Source: Thermoactinomyces sp. DSM 45891
GTDB taxonomy: Bacteria > Bacillota > Bacilli > Thermoactinomycetales > Thermoactinomycetaceae
Length of the DNA stretch: 64,000 nucleotides
Assembly: GCF_900119485.1 (NCBI RefSeq)
Contig: NZ_FPJZ01000001.1
Span: 474,053 to 538,052 of the forward strand
Direction of reading: 5' to 3'
In this document: positions 24,202-33,000 of the stretch, in pieces
Numbering within the stretch: the first letter of the stretch is position 1
Layout of the letters: every line of letters starts with the position of its first letter
The notes under the pieces: model-generated
The model's database searches: none
What the model saw: the letters and a program-made list of their open reading frames with translations, nothing else
Told to the model about the DNA's origin: nothing
Program-made: the position numbers and the translations under genes

Positions 24202-24267
24202 GTTCATCCCCTCCTGCTGTTAATTACATTGTATAGATAACTAGTAAAGGAGATAGATCAAACCTAG

Positions 24268-24540
24268 CTACATTAATGTAAGCCTAAAACACTCTCCAAA
24301 CTCTTTTTCTGCTTCTCTCATCACCACTACAACTTCCTCAACCTCATCAGATAGATTTTCAAAAGAATCTTGAAAATTTAACCATTGTAAAGCTGTTGGT
24401 TCAATATATCCTGTTAAGCAATCCCAAAGAGCATCCAAATTTTCTCCATAGTAATCAGGAAAGCCCAGCTTCTCCTTCAGTAATTTATGTAAGTGACTTA
24501 TCGTCATGATGTCTTTTCCATCAATTACAATATCTCTCAT
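24268..24540 (-). CDS. Barstar-family ribonuclease inhibitor
   Basis: The 90-residue protein has the barstar core: 'MRDIVIDGKDIMTISHLHKL' start and 'LGFPDYYGENLDALWDCLTG' (about residues 22-41), the conserved helix that blocks barnase-type RNases. The ATG at 24540 follows AAAGGAA at normal spacing; a longer frame upstream would enter IS sequence. No barnase gene is next to it: the upstream DNA is an IS3 remnant. It is an orphan immunity gene for a barnase/colicin-like RNase. Confidence 0.85.
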   Translation of the reverse strand: MRDIVIDGKDIMTISHLHKLLKEKLGFPDYYGENLDALWDCLTGYIEPTALQWLNFQDSFENLSDEVEEVVVVMREAEKEFGECFRLTLM

Positions 24541-24545
24541 TTCTA

Positions 24546-25451
24546 AATTCCTTTCTACTAATGAAATAAAAGTGGAAGTAGCCGACAAATGGATTAAGCA
24601 GGGTTATACAGCACGCAAGGTGCTGAAAATAGTCGGGATAAGCGAGCAAATATATTATTATCGCCAAAAGCATCGTCATAGAAAAAAGAGAACTTCTAAC
24701 GGAGGACGTCCTATTCCTGGGTTCTCTTTGAATAAGCAAGATGAAGCAATTAGTGACCTTCAAATACAGGAATGGCTGGGCGAATTATCCTCTGGCGAGG
24801 AAGCAGTATATGGATATCGGAAGTTAACGGTTTTACTTCGAAGGCAATGAATTTACTTCAACCTCAACGAAAAGCAAATCCTGTATTCCCAAGAAAGATT
24901 GCTTGCAATCGTGTCTTAACGGCTTCGAATCAATTATGGGAGATCGATATCAAATATGGTTTCGTAACAGGCGAACAGCGCTTCTTCTTTCTGTTATCAA
25001 TACTTGACGTGTACGATCGAAGCATCGTGGATTATCATATAGGGCTCTCTTGTGAAAGCAGACATGCAACTCAGACCATTCAAAGGGCTTTACTGAAGCG
25101 TCAGCAATATGAACAGAAGAAGTTGCCTGTGCTCCGCACAGACAACGGACCGCAGTTTATCTCACGTTTATTCGGAGGTTTCTGCGGTCAAACTATCTGG
25201 AACACGAGCGTATCCCACCTCGTACGCCCAATAAAAATGCCCATATCGAATCGTTTCACAGCGCTTTGGAGCGTGAGTGTTTGATTCGTCATGAGTTTAA
25301 AAACTATCAAGAGGCATATGAGACTGTAATCAATTATATAGATTTCTACAATAAACGTCGGATCCATGGGAGATTATTTGATCTTGCACCTCACGAGTTT
25401 TTTCAAGCTACGCTTAAAAAGCAAATTTCATCACTCATCGTGAATGTATAA
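24546..25451 (+). pseudogene. Degenerate IS3-family transposase (OrfB)
   Basis: Three frames in sequence give OrfB pieces: 'VADKWIKQGYTARKVLKIVG' with 'AVYGYRKLT', then 'NQLWEIDIKYGFV' and 'VLRTDNGPQFISRL', then 'ALERECLIRHEF' with 'YNKRRIHGRLFDLAPHEFF'. At least two frameshifts or a small deletion (near 24848 and near 25240) disrupt it. The left edge replaces whatever preceded the barstar gene. Confidence 0.85.
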
Positions 25452-25531
25452 TACACTGAATGAATAATATCTAAATCTGCGATTTACAGAGAATAAGAGA
25501 GATCCACTCAATATTTAGGGGGTTAAGTCGG

Positions 25532-25578
25532 AAAAAGCTACTCATTCTTCCCTCTCGAAGAAGAATGAGTAGCTTTTT
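25532..25578. terminator. Intrinsic terminator
   Basis: AAAAAGCTACTCATTCTT / AAGAATGAGTAGCTTTTT perfect 18-bp stem. Confidence 0.85.
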
Positions 25579-25606
25579 CGATCCAGATTCGTCCTTTTGC
25601 TAAGAG

Positions 25607-25643
25607 AAAAACTCGCTTCTAGTTTAGATTAGAAGCGAGTTTT
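25607..25643. terminator. Second, tandem intrinsic terminator
   Basis: AAAACTCGCTTCTA / TAGAAGCGAGTTTT stem. The two tandem terminators separate the IS remnant from the minus-strand immunity gene. Confidence 0.8.
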
Positions 25644-25660
25644 AAGCCACTATTGTTTAT

Positions 25661-25744
25661 TTAAATACCAGCTAATAAATGTTTGGTCATTAACAAAGTT
25701 GCCTCACAATCTACCATACCTGAATGAATAAAATTTTCAATTAC
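25661..25744 (-). other. In-frame extension beyond an amber stop
   Basis: Directly after the TAG of the 277-residue gene, the same frame continues for 27 codons ('HSGMVDCEATLLMTKHLLAG' in its centre) to a TAA at 25661-25663. It looks like the natural C-terminus cut off by a nonsense change. Confidence 0.45.
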
Positions 25745-26578
25745 CTACATCCAACTAGATACATCATAACTAGATAAAATACTGTTCGTAGCATCAGATC
25801 GATTACTACTCAAGGTAAATAATTTGCTCTTCCCATTATCGTATACAAATCTTCCTCTAAGAAAAGAAAATAAAGACTGTGGTTTGATTTTATCTATTTT
25901 TCGCCCATTTTTTAGAAGACAAATACTATCTTCTTGTACAAAAGCAAATAGACCATTACGAAAGATAATTTCATGTGCACGATAACTAGGATATGTTATA
26001 TAGCTTTCCTGATTTGTTTGATAGTTCAACACACCAATTCGATTATGATCTTTATCTTCAAATAACATATAATCTCCAGTACCATTCTCATGTAAACTAA
26101 TCATCTTATATTTAGATATTTTGCTCCACAAATCATAAAAAGGCATATGAGATTTCATAATCGTATTTAAGTCCACAGCTTCTAATCTCTTTCTTTCGAT
26201 ACACAACTTATAGAAGCGACCTTGATAGTCTGTAAATAAGACATCTTGCTCTTTCCAAATATATATTGAAGAGAAAACAATATCTGCGAATTCATTTTTC
26301 AATTCTATTATTTGAAAATCTCCAGAATCCAAATTGGTATAGATCATACACTCATTATCTGGACAATACAACAATACTTCATTGTTGTAATAATGTTTGT
26401 ATAGTGAATGTATAATAACTCCCTCAAAAAGGTCTATACACCTCACTTTATTAAAATTGGTGTCCATGACTTTAACACCTATATAATTATTGTTTATGAC
26501 AACATTATCTAAAACACATTCAAATAAATATACATCATTATCCTTGGCTTCTAGTTCATGTAGTAACGCTACTCGCAT
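25745..26578 (-). CDS. Candidate immunity protein of the orphan toxin cassette
   Basis: A 277-residue soluble protein rich in beta strands and aromatic residues, with repeated blade-like segments suggesting a beta-propeller; no family recognised. The ATG at 26578 is chosen because AGGAGA is 9 bp upstream; a longer frame from 26644 would cross a perfect hairpin. It follows the colicin-E3-like tip by 84 bp, the position of an immunity gene, but is far larger than known E3 immunity proteins (about 85 residues). Its TAG is followed by 27 more in-frame codons. Confidence 0.5.
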   Translation of the reverse strand: MRVALLHELEAKDNDVYLFECVLDNVVINNNYIGVKVMDTNFNKVRCIDLFEGVIIHSLYKHYYNNEVLLYCPDNECMIYTNLDSGDFQIIELKNEFADIVFSSIYIWKEQDVLFTDYQGRFYKLCIERKRLEAVDLNTIMKSHMPFYDLWSKISKYKMISLHENGTGDYMLFEDKDHNRIGVLNYQTNQESYITYPSYRAHEIIFRNGLFAFVQEDSICLLKNGRKIDKIKPQSLFSFLRGRFVYDNGKSKLFTLSSNRSDATNSILSSYDVSSWM

Positions 26579-26617
26579 AGAATCAATCTCTCCTATTTTC
26601 TTACGTTTGATCATTTT

Positions 26618-26658
26618 AACAACTATGGGATTTGATTTTGACAAATCCCATAGTTGTT
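26618..26658 (-). promoter_or_regulatory. Stem-loop between toxin tip and immunity gene
   Basis: AACAACTATGGGATTT (26618-26633) and AAATCCCATAGTTGTT (26643-26658) form a 16-bp perfect stem with a 9-nt loop. A T-rich tract follows on the + strand, not the minus strand. Confidence 0.8.
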
Positions 26659-26662
26659 ACTT

Positions 26663-27532
26663 TTATTTCACATTTATTCTTTTTGTAGGGTCAATTGTTC
26701 CCGAAATTAGTTCTCCAGTTGTTGGGTCAGCTTCTCCAAGATGTCTTCCCCTTTTGTCATACACTTCCAAATGAGCTCCTGGGCCTTTATGGAACGTATC
26801 ACGATGGAGGTATCTATCCCCATCCTTGTATACTTGAGCCCCTTTCACAGGGGGAATCTTAGTTTTCTTGAGACTAGACAATGCTGTTTCTTTATCCAAA
26901 GGAATCCTGTTGTCTGCTACCCATGCTGGGCTCTTCATTGCCTTGTTATGAACAAAAATGTTCAAATTAGACACAAAGTACGTGTGATACCCCTCAACCT
27001 CAATATTATAAACTGTAGCATGTTTCTTCTTCACTACGATTTTATCAATAGGAATCCGTTTGCCTTCTGAAGTCTGGAGTTTATCACCTTCACGTAGGTC
27101 TTTTACCTTGGTCCAGCCTTTGCCCTCGACCCAGAAAGGATGTTCGGCAGTGGTTTCAATCTTTTGATCGGAAACATAGACTTCATAAATCTCGTCTACT
27201 TCTCTTTCAAAGAGATGGACTACTTTTTTATAGTCTAGGTTCCCTGTTTTTTCATCTTTGGCTAGAACTTTGTCTCCAATTTGTATTTCTTCAATCGGTT
27301 TATCACCAGCTGATGTCGCAATCAGAGTTCCAGCAGTAAAACAACTACTTGGTTTCGGTGTAGGCTTAGGAGTTGGAGTGGTAGATTTCCCTCCGAAAAA
27401 TCCTGCAATAGAAGCAGCAGCCTTATCAATATATTTACCAGCACTTCTCCCTACGCGAGTAGTGGATAACCAAAAACGAAAGCCACTAGATGATTCACAA
27501 AGTACAACTAGATTTCCTACTGGTAAAAATAC
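26663..27532 (-). pseudogene. Orphan Hint domain plus colicin-E3-like toxin tip, no start codon
   Basis: An uninterrupted frame of 289 codons between a TAG and the stop at 26663. It lacks any ATG/GTG/TTG before the end of the Hint domain (first GTG at 27034). It parallels the 3' part of the main Rhs gene: 'SSGFRFWLSTTRVGRSAGKY', proline linker, Hint from 'SCFTAGTLIATS' to 'NIFVHN' with TxxH block 'TTAEHPFW'. A different tip of about 90 residues follows: 'HRDTFHKGPGAHLEVYDKRG' and 'HLGEADPTTGELISG', strongly reminiscent of the colicin E3 16S-rRNA nuclease (Asp/His/Glu site, HLGxxDPxTG). It looks like a silent donor cassette. Confidence 0.7.
26942..27487. repeat. Duplicated Hint-domain DNA (second copy about 28588-29127)
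   Basis: About 540 bp homologous to the Hint region of the main Rhs gene, including 182 identical bases (27081-27262 versus 28723-28904). Divergence is confined to the linker, a 28-bp patch near 27050-27080, and both flanks. Confidence 0.9.
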
Positions 27533-27693
27533 CTAAGTATCTATATCTATATTCATAAGGAATAAGAGTACCTACCTATTTACGCATACAACAGGTAGGC
27601 ACTCCAAGTCTTACAACAAATCCTCTCCTTTTTTATTAAAAAGAAGAATATGTTTATGCTGGCTTTACAGCGAAAAGAACGTCTTCCCATCCA

Positions 27694-28212
27694 CTAAATG
27701 TTATTATCATTGTATGGTGAAATCATTTCTTCCACGAATAATCCTAATAAATGTAATTGTTGTATAAACTCATCATCCAACTGAAAAGAACAACCAAAAT
27801 ACATATAGTAATCATAACCAAAATGAACAAAAACATCTGGTGTATGGACTAATTTACACCATAGATACTCTCTCAACACTATTCTTACTAGATGTTCTAT
27901 ATCGTTCTTCTTCAAATAGACACCATTTTTTATCTTTCTATACAATTCATCCATATCTTTTGATAGATATATATCTTGATCCGCATATAGTTGTAGAGTA
28001 TCGTATTTCTCCAAATTACTAACTTCAAGAACAGACACTCTTACCTTTTCCATAAATGCAATTACGGCATTCACGTAATTATTTTCTACTGAAAGATATT
28101 CATTCCAATTTACTGCTTTTCCAACATCAGCAACTGATGTCCATTCATCTCTTGTATAAGCACCATTTACCCTGTATTCTGGATTATACTTCGTCACCCG
28201 ATAGCTGTACAT
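27694..28212 (-). CDS. Predicted immunity protein for the Rhs Ntox21-like tip
   Basis: The 172-residue soluble protein starts 'MYSYRVTKYNPEYRVNGAYT' followed by 'DEWTSVADVG', a start shared by a family of small proteins encoded directly after Rhs/WapA toxin tips in Bacillales. Acidic, Tyr- and Leu-rich, no signal peptide. It lies about 104 bp after the Rhs stop on the same strand with SD-like GGGAGATG. An immunity role is inferred from family and position. Confidence 0.65.
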   Translation of the reverse strand: MYSYRVTKYNPEYRVNGAYTRDEWTSVADVGKAVNWNEYLSVENNYVNAVIAFMEKVRVSVLEVSNLEKYDTLQLYADQDIYLSKDMDELYRKIKNGVYLKKNDIEHLVRIVLREYLWCKLVHTPDVFVHFGYDYYMYFGCSFQLDDEFIQQLHLLGLFVEEMISPYNDNNI

Positions 28213-28231
28213 AATACATCTCCCTATGGAA

Positions 28232-28267
28232 GAAAAACCCAGAGATTTTTATATCACTAGGTTTTTC
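28232..28267 (-). promoter_or_regulatory. Stem-loop between Rhs tip and immunity gene
   Basis: GAAAAACC (28232-28239) pairs with GGTTTTTC (28260-28267), an 8-bp stem in the gap between the Rhs stop and the immunity start. Confidence 0.55.
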
Positions 28268-28316
28268 AGATTATCTTCTCAGTCTTCTAAAGACGGTCTC
28301 TGCTGGTTTGCAAGTC

Positions 28317-30044
28317 TTAGTCACCGATTTTATTTAGATCTTCATCAAAGGTTCCCATTCTCGTTTTCTTGCTCCCCAAGTTTCTGACAGAGTCAGCCAT
28401 CTTCCAAGCTCCACCATTGTGTGAATCTACATCTGGCGTAATATATAAATTTTTCTTTTTATGCTTAAAGACTGGTTGTCCGTGAGATTGAAAATTTGTT
28501 TTTACATAACTCAACTCTTTTGCAGCTTTCGTAGCCTCGGATGTAGTTTTATATTTACCAAAAGCCTGCAAATTTAACGGCAACTTATTATGAACAAAAA
28601 TGTTCAAATCAGTCACAAAGTACGTATGATACCCCTCAACTGTAATATTGTAAACCGTAGTATGTTTCTTCTTCACTACAATTTTATCAATAGGAAGTCG
28701 CTTTCTTTTTGAGGTAAAGAGATTATCACCTTCACGTAGGTCTTTTACCTTGGTCCAGCCTTTGCCCTCGACCCAGAAAGGATGTTCGGCAGTGGTTTCA
28801 ATCTTTTGATCGGAAACATAGACTTCATAAATCTCGTCTACTTCTCTTTCAAAGAGATGGACTACTTTTTTATAGTCTAGGTTCCCTGTTTTTTCATCTT
28901 TGGCGAGAACTTTATCTCCAATTTGTATTTCTTCAATTGGCTTTTCTCCAACCGATGTCGCAATCAGGGTTCCCGCAGTAAAGCAGCTAATTGGCTTAGG
29001 AGTTGGTGTAGAAGATTTCCCTGTGAAAAATCCTGCAATAGAAGCCGTAGCCTTATCAATGTATTTACCAGCACTTCTCCCTACGCGAGTAGTGGATAAC
29101 CAAAAACGAAAGCCACTAGATGCTTCATATTCTGGGGCTAAAAAGAGCCCAATTCCAAATAGCACACCATCAAATATATTTTGGGCTGCGTACTTCTCTT
29201 CCAAAGTTAGACTAGATCGCATTTCCTCTACATACGCTCTTTCAGCACCAAACTTACCTCGATATTTTCCAGAGTAGAGGGTTTGTTTCCAATGCTTGTA
29301 AGCATTCTTATTCCTATTACTAGGACTAGGATTAGGTTTTGGCTTTGGCTTAGGTTTTCCACCAATCCAACGACCAGCTACTCTTCGAGCAGAGGGATCG
29401 TAGGGTGCTCCTAAAGGTTTATCAATTAAATGCTTCTTGGATGGCAAAAGATAGGTTAAGTCATATGGTAGAAAAAACTCCCCTGCATGTCCATCTGGAT
29501 CATGATTGGATACTGGGTTCCCATCGGTAAATCCGTACACATTGTAATTCGCTGTATCCATGAGGAGTCCTCTGTACTTCTCAGAATCAGTGTAGGAATC
29601 TGCTGTCAGATATCTTCCTACTTCTGGGAAGTAGTTACGGAATCCGAGGTCATAGGATTTCGTATTCGGATCCCATGGCTTACCGGAGTAACGGTACGCG
29701 TTGTACATTTCCTTATTCGGATTCTTCGGATCAGGCTTGTCTACTCCTGAGAAGAGAGCGTCATCGTTTTCACCATAAGGGGTGTACCCATATGTGGCGC
29801 GGACGTCACCTTGTTCATCTAGGAGCATCTCTACATCGACATCGGTGTTGTTGAGATAGTAGGATGTTTCACTACCTTGAGCCACCTTTTTGGTCATCGA
29901 GAGTCGTTCACCCCATGGAGAGTAGGTGTACGAACGAGCGATGATATCATCTACTTCTTCCGAGATGACTTGTCCACCTGTTATCAAATACGTCGTATTT
30001 GTATTCTTCTTGGGTAACATCGTCAGCCTTGATTTGAGAGACAC
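28317..30044 (-). CDS. Rhs/WapA 3' part: Rhs core end, Hint domain and Ntox21-like toxin tip
   Basis: A frame of 575 codons that continues the upstream YD-repeat gene in another frame. Order: 'RSYTYSPWGERLSMTKK', Rhs core end 'GRYLTADSYTDSEKYRG' and 'YGFTDGNPVSNHDPDGH', a proline-lysine linker, and a Hint self-cleavage domain from 'SCFTAGTLI' (catalytic Cys) with 'TTAEHPFW' to 'FVHN'. The tip is about 86 residues, with 'FQSHGQPVFKHKKKNLYIT', 'DVDSHNGGAWKMAD' and 'KTRMGTFDEDLNKIG', resembling Ntox21-type nuclease tips. Hint cleavage after 'VHN' would free the toxin. The true start is not within this frame; it is half of a frameshifted gene. Confidence 0.75.
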   Translation of the reverse strand: MSLKSRLTMLPKKNTNTTYLITGGQVISEEVDDIIARSYTYSPWGERLSMTKKVAQGSETSYYLNNTDVDVEMLLDEQGDVRATYGYTPYGENDDALFSGVDKPDPKNPNKEMYNAYRYSGKPWDPNTKSYDLGFRNYFPEVGRYLTADSYTDSEKYRGLLMDTANYNVYGFTDGNPVSNHDPDGHAGEFFLPYDLTYLLPSKKHLIDKPLGAPYDPSARRVAGRWIGGKPKPKPKPNPSPSNRNKNAYKHWKQTLYSGKYRGKFGAERAYVEEMRSSLTLEEKYAAQNIFDGVLFGIGLFLAPEYEASSGFRFWLSTTRVGRSAGKYIDKATASIAGFFTGKSSTPTPKPISCFTAGTLIATSVGEKPIEEIQIGDKVLAKDEKTGNLDYKKVVHLFEREVDEIYEVYVSDQKIETTAEHPFWVEGKGWTKVKDLREGDNLFTSKRKRLPIDKIVVKKKHTTVYNITVEGYHTYFVTDLNIFVHNKLPLNLQAFGKYKTTSEATKAAKELSYVKTNFQSHGQPVFKHKKKNLYITPDVDSHNGGAWKMADSVRNLGSKKTRMGTFDEDLNKIGD

Positions 30045-33000
30045 GACCTATGGAGTCGTACTCGTATTTCTTGGTCTTACCAGATGTCGTTTCCGAGATG
30101 AGTCGGTCTCTATCATATTGATAATTGGTCGCTACACCATCTATGGTCTTGGAAATAATATTGCTGTTGGCATCAAGTACATACTGTTCCTTGGAAGAAG
30201 ATGTTCCTGTTTTGTTGTACTCAACTAGGCGATCTCGTGGATCATACTGATACGTATAGGTATAGTTAAAAGCTTTCTTATCTGCATCAATTCCGGTATA
30301 GATGTCCTTGGTACGGTGTCCGTTTGCATTATATTCTAAAGCATGCTTTTGGATGGTGGTACCGTCTTTCTTCTTGGTCTCCATCTCTTTAAGTAGAGCA
30401 TCGAGATAGTACGTATAGCTCGTGGTCATCTCGTTTGGTTTCGTTACTTTGGAGATCTGACCATTTGGCGTACGCTCGTACTTCGTCCATTGATACTCTT
30501 TTGTACCGGCCTCTCTACTCGCAAGTTGCTCGACTTGGTTCATGGTGTCATAGTAGAACATGGAACGAGTGAGCGGATCTTCTTGCGAGTCGATGTTTCC
30601 ATTTCGGTCGTATTCAAACTCTCGCTTATTCTTGACGACGCCTTTTGAGATATCTTCGATTATGGCTACTTGGTTCATGGATGTGTAGGACATGCGGTAC
30701 GTATCCAGTTTGGCTCCTGTGCTCTGGTCCTTCGTCTCAACCAAGTTACCATTTGCATCGTAAGCATACTCTAAGCGCTTATAATCAAACACTTGTGAGT
30801 CGGGTGTACGTAGTCCTGCATCGTAGGTTTTCTTCACTTTTCCATCTGGATGGTAATCCCATGTCATTTTCCGTTGCATTTTCGCGTCGGCACTTTGTAC
30901 GAGACGTTCGGTTTCAAGGCCAATATCGTTGTATTGATAATTAGTCTTTGTCTTCCAAGGGTCTTGTATTTGCTTGATCAAGCCATTGTCGTAGTAAGTA
31001 AAAGTTGCGGTGTTACGTGTGTTGCTTCCTTCTGTCGGTGGCGTACTTACTTCGACCACATTGCCTGTTGAATCATACTTATATCGGATGCTGTGTTGCT
31101 CTCGGAAGCGCGTATTTACGCTCGTTGGATCATAGGAGAAGAATGTTTCAGAGACTCGGTTCAACGCATCGTATGATTTTTTGAGTACGAAGTCTCCTTC
31201 GTTTGGCGTTTCCACTCCACGTGGAGTCTCTACTTCCGTTTGATTCCCCATTTTATCATAGCGATACTTGGTAATCCGAACCTTATCTTTATCGTGTTGA
31301 TAGCGACTCTCGGTAAGTAATCCTCTCGCATCATAGTAGTTGTACTTGAAGTTTCCTTCCTTATCGCGAGTACGTGTCACCTGACCATCTGCACCATATT
31401 CAGTTAGAACATACTTCCCTTTCGCATCGGTTTCTTTGATCACACGATGATTCAGGTCGTATTCTTTCTTCACAGAGTAATCATCTGGGTCAGCTGTAAG
31501 TACACCGAGTGGTTGGGTTACTTTTATCAAGTTCCCAACGTTGTCATACTCCTGCTTAATCTGATCCCCTTTGGCATTGGTAATCGTAGTAACTTGGTCC
31601 AATGCGTTATGTTCATACGAGGTGGAAAAGTCGTCTGCGTTATCTGGCGTTACATTGCCGTTAGGCTCTGTTTCTTTCACCAGCTTTCCTACTTCATTAT
31701 AGGTAAAGGTCTTTACGCGTTCAGTAGTCGAGTTATCATCTTTCGGCAATATGGTTTTGATCACGCGATCCATCTTGTCGTACTCAGACTTTGTTTCCGC
31801 GCCTGTCGGTGTCGTTTGAGACAAGACGTTTCCATTTTTATCTAAGACGGGACCTGGTGTTGTAATGAACTCTCTATTTAACTGATCCTTTGGTGCTACT
31901 GTCTTGATTACATCTCCTAAGAGATTATAGGTAACGGTTGTAGTATTCCCTTTAGCATCTGTTGTAGTAAGAACTTCTCCAAGAGGTCCATAGGTAAAGG
32001 TAGTGACATTCCCCAATGGGTCTTTCACTTTCTTTGGTTTCCCGTTTGGATCATAGCCTAGATCGGTTGCATTTGGATCTCCATAGGTGGTTACTTTTCC
32101 ATTTGCATCGGTCTTCGTTTTAAGAAGTCCTGTATTCGTCCCAGCTGCATTTGGATCGGTGGTATCGATTGCTTTTCCTTTTGCATCTGTGATGTAGTAG
32201 GAGATTTTGGTTTCATTCCCCATACTATCTTTCTCAGAGATGACATTCCCATTTTTATCATGGGTATAGGTAATCGTTTTTCCTTCTGGCGAAGTAGCCT
32301 TGGTCAGCAATGCAGATGTGTAGTCATCCGAATACTTATATTCATTTTTCGATGCTTTCCGTGCAGATGAATCTGTTAGAGCATTATTCACTTGATCCAT
32401 CTTGGTAACAGGTAGTCCATGATTATGAGGATCGTAGGTCGTAGTCGAAACTGCACCGTTTGGCTCCTCAGTCCGGATGAGGTTATCATCGTCGTCATAA
32501 GCATATTTCGTAGTCTGATTCATCGCATTCGTAAAGGAAGTGTTCCGTCCGCGACTATCAAATAGATATCGAGTTTTCCGATCTTTCGCATCGGTAACAT
32601 TTACTTCATTGCCATTATAGTTGAAGTAAGTCGACTTTCCATCCCGATTGATCCACTCGCCGATTTTATTGGCATCAGTACCCGATTCGATGTATTGCAC
32701 AGAGGTTTTATTTCCTCTTGGATCAATAACGCCTGTCATCATATTTTTCTTGGTAGCATGATAGGTAAACTGATAGGTTCTCGCAAGTGACTCGGAACCA
32801 TTGCTTTTATCAATACCATCTACGATTTTCACGAGACGGCCATCACTATCATAGTGAAGAGCTGTTCGTCCCCCTACTAAATCATCGATATATTGAAGCT
32901 GATTCTTGGATGTGTAGGTAAACGTTAAGACTTGGCGACCAGATGTGTCAGTCATATATTTCAATACATGTGTATCTTTATTATCAATCTTTTTCTTTTC

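Noticed and set aside
28900..29277. Plus-strand ORF in the Hint region, with a matching one at 27258-27536
   Set aside because: Both are antisense shadows of the duplicated Hint coding sequence, so their similarity has no independent meaning.
29947..30044. Programmed ribosomal frameshift in the Rhs gene
   Set aside because: No slippery heptamer with downstream structure is evident, and residues expected at the junction are missing, so a deletion is simpler.
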